Source: NAT127 sp041655035
GTDB lineage: Bacteria; Pseudomonadota; Gammaproteobacteria; Pseudomonadales; Porticoccaceae
Reading direction: 5' to 3'
NCBI GenBank assembly: GCA_041655035.1
Contig: JBAZCN010000176.1
Span: 1-6,298, forward strand
Length of the DNA stretch: 6,298 bases
Position numbers and translations under genes: made by a program. Positions 5,318 through 6,298 of the stretch are shown piece by piece (position 1 is the first letter of the stretch; each line of letters starts with the position of its first letter). The notes beneath the pieces were generated by a model. It saw nothing but the letters and a program-made list of their open reading frames with translations. It made no database searches and was not told the origin of the DNA.

Positions 5318-5340
5318 GTCTCAAGTTAACTTGAGGTCAA
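5310..5340 (-). promoter_or_regulatory. SoxR-type divergent promoter with 19-bp spacer
   Basis: On the minus strand TTGACC (-35, 5340-5335) and TATAGT (-10, 5315-5310) are exactly 19 bp apart, with the SoxR palindrome filling the spacer. Over-long 19-20 bp spacers with a central dyad are the hallmark of MerR-family-activated promoters: the oxidised SoxR dimer twists the DNA to realign the two elements. Transcription would start at about 5303 and run left, into the RND remnant and then toward the Crp-type regulator and nitroreductase genes. Confidence 0.8.
5319..5336. promoter_or_regulatory. SoxR operator (SoxR box)
   Basis: TCTCAAGTTAACTTGAGG contains a perfect 16-bp palindrome at 5320-5335 and differs from the E. 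coli soxS operator (CCTCAAGTTAACTTGAGG, recalled from the literature) only at its first base. It sits immediately upstream of a soxR gene and within the spacer of the leftward promoter, so both position and sequence identify it. Confidence 0.93.
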
Positions 5341-5345
5341 GAGGT

Positions 5346-5807
5346 ATGACGGAAAAAAGATCGATCGACAGTTCCCGGTTGCTGACTGTCGGCGAAGTTT
5401 CCCGGCGCAGCGGCTTGCCTATCTCCACCATCCATTTCTATGAGTCCAAAGGTTTGATTTACAGTACGCGCACCCAAGGCAACCAGCGGCGCTTTCCGGC
5501 GGTGGTACTGCGCTATATCGCCATCATCAAGGTCGCCCAGCGAACGGGGATACCGCTGGAAGAGATCAAGGAGGCGCTCGGCCGCTATCTGTCCGGAAGC
5601 AAATTGACGGGAGCTCAATGGCGGGAACTGTCCTCGCGCTGGAGGAAAAACCTCGACGAACGCATCACCAAATTGATGCGCTTGCGCGATGAGCTGGACG
5701 GCTGCATCGGCTGTGGCTGCCTGTCCTTGAAAGAGTGTCCGCTTCGCAACCCCGGTGATGTGCTCGGGGAAAAAGGCGCTGGACCGCAAATTCTGGAGCG
5801 GCCGTAG
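5346..5807 (+). CDS. soxR: Redox-sensing [2Fe-2S] transcriptional activator SoxR
   Basis: A 153-residue MerR-family regulator matching E. coli SoxR (154 residues) along its length. The N-terminal winged helix-turn-helix (about residues 12-50) contains LTVGEVSRRSGLP, HFYESKGLI and GNQRRF; a dimerisation helix follows (about 85-118); the C-terminus holds the [2Fe-2S] ligands C120, C123, C125 and C131 in GCIGCGCLSLKECPLRNPGD. SoxR is activated when redox-cycling compounds oxidise the cluster. The start ATG at 5346 is favoured by alignment of the N-terminus; the frame is open upstream to 5289, but that part contains the promoter and operator. GAGG at 5333-5336 lies 9 nt before the ATG. There is no soxS here, so as in pseudomonads it probably acts directly on its targets. 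All key residues are intact. Confidence 0.97.
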   Translation: MTEKRSIDSSRLLTVGEVSRRSGLPISTIHFYESKGLIYSTRTQGNQRRFPAVVLRYIAIIKVAQRTGIPLEEIKEALGRYLSGSKLTGAQWRELSSRWRKNLDERITKLMRLRDELDGCIGCGCLSLKECPLRNPGDVLGEKGAGPQILERP

Positions 5808-5863
5808 CAGCCCGGCCTGTCACCCATACTGTCCGAGCGCATCCGCGTATTGGGGAAATGCAG

Positions 5864-5883
5864 ACGCCTGTCGCAACAGGTGT
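5864..5883 (+). terminator. Possible weak hairpin downstream of soxR
   Basis: ACGCCTGT (5864-5871) and ACAGGTGT (5876-5883) can pair through 8 positions with one G-U, around a 4-base loop. It lies 56 nt after the soxR stop. It is not followed by a clear T-run (the next bases are TCGCCCG), so it is at best a weak terminator or an RNA-end-stabilising stem. Confidence 0.3.
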
Positions 5884-5916
5884 TCGCCCGTTGCCTGAAC
5901 ATGCACAACAACCCTG

Positions 5917-5948
5917 TTGCCTTTTCTCATCGTGCGTCCTGTGATAGC
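5917..5948 (+). promoter_or_regulatory. Weak candidate promoter for the Rpn-family gene
   Basis: TTGCCT at 5917-5922 and a TG-preceded GATAGC at 5943-5948 are the best -35/-10 pair found before the Rpn-family gene, but the 20-bp spacing is long and the -10 is poor. I record it as a guess only; the stretch 5808-5980 otherwise holds no gene. Confidence 0.2.
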
Positions 5949-5980
5949 GTGGAAACACACGAACATGGAGGTTCGATCCG

Positions 5981-6298
5981 ATGGCCCAGGATACCGGCTA
6001 CAAGCTGTTGTTCTCCCACCCCGAAATGATCCGCGACCTGCTGCTCGGCTATGTGCCGGGCGAGTGGATACAGGATGCCGACTTCACCACCCTCGAACAT
6101 ATCAACGGCAGCTATGTCGCCGAATCCGAACGCCAGCGCCACGACGATATGGTGTGGCGGGTCCGGGTGCAGGACCGCTGGCTGTGGGTGTATCTCATCC
6201 TCGAATTCCAGAGCGAACCGGACCCCTGGATGGCGGTGCGGATGCTGGTCTATATCGGGCTACTGGCCCAGAACCTGATCCGCGAGGGCGAGCTGTAT
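5981..6298 (+). CDS. Rpn/YhgA-like family PD-(D/E)XK nuclease (transposase_31), N-terminal part
   Basis: The first 106 codons of a gene that runs past the right edge. The protein begins MAQDTGYKLLFSHPEMIRDL and shows the Rpn / transposase_31 (PF04754) layout: an N-terminal block with F-x-H-P-E-M-I-R-D-L-L, then R-H-D-D-M-V-W (residues 53-59) and Y-L-I-L-E-F-Q-S (71-78). D55 or D56 and the E75-x-Q77 pair fit the PD-(D/E)XK nuclease core of this family. E. coli Rpn proteins are DNA endonucleases that raise recA-independent recombination; despite the family name they are not proven transposases. The start is supported by GGAGG (5967-5971) at 9-nt spacing. The gene is separated from soxR by 173 nt and appears to be an independent unit. 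No break is seen in the visible part. Confidence 0.88.
   Translation, partial: MAQDTGYKLLFSHPEMIRDLLLGYVPGEWIQDADFTTLEHINGSYVAESERQRHDDMVWRVRVQDRWLWVYLILEFQSEPDPWMAVRMLVYIGLLAQNLIREGELY

Noticed and set aside
5808..5980. CRISPR, tRNA or attachment site between soxR and the Rpn-family gene
   Set aside because: No repeated units, no tRNA cloverleaf elements and no direct repeats flanking a mobile unit were seen; only short GCAAC/GTTGC inverted repeats, which are common by chance.

Overview
The window comes from a GC-rich proteobacterium, most likely a gammaproteobacterium. This is suggested by codon use, a SoxR of the enterobacterial/pseudomonad type with a near-perfect SoxR operator, a FoxB/PiuB-like PepSY protein behind a TonB receptor, and an Rpn (YhgA-like) family gene. 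It looks like a chromosomal accessory stretch, a set of small unrelated modules, rather than core genome.

Layout. (1) 1-1617, + strand: an iron-acquisition unit made of the last part of a TonB-dependent siderophore receptor, a four-helix PepSY-type membrane protein (probable ferrisiderophore reductase) and a 68-residue two-helix membrane protein that overlaps it by ATGA. (2) 1639-2227, + strand: a toxin-first type II toxin-antitoxin pair (Gp49/HigB-like toxin, helix-turn-helix antitoxin) with a promoter placed so that the toxin mRNA would be almost leaderless. (3) 2309-4881, - strand, reading right to left: a Crp/Fnr-type regulator, an NfsB-like nitroreductase, a YdcZ/DUF606 small membrane transporter and an arylamine N-acetyltransferase. 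The last three are tightly packed (ATGA overlap, then a 4-nt gap). (4) 4882-5345: a control region holding a decayed RND efflux-pump C-terminus on the - strand and a SoxR operator. (5) 5346-5807, + strand: soxR with all four iron-sulfur cysteines. (6) 5981 to the right edge, + strand: the start of an Rpn/transposase_31-family nuclease gene, cut by the window end.

How the parts may work together. The iron unit would import a ferric siderophore and reduce the iron at the inner membrane. The nitroreductase, transporter and acetyltransferase suggest handling of nitroaromatic or arylamine compounds: reduce, acetylate, move across the membrane. The most striking element is at 5289-5340. Two divergent, overlapping promoters share one SoxR box. 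The leftward one has a 19-bp spacer centred on the operator, the hallmark of a SoxR-activated promoter. The gene directly in front of it is now only a fragment of an RND pump with its ribosome-binding site left behind. The next intact genes on that strand are the Crp/nitroreductase/DUF606/NAT group, so a deletion may have brought this operon under redox-cycling control. That last step is inference.
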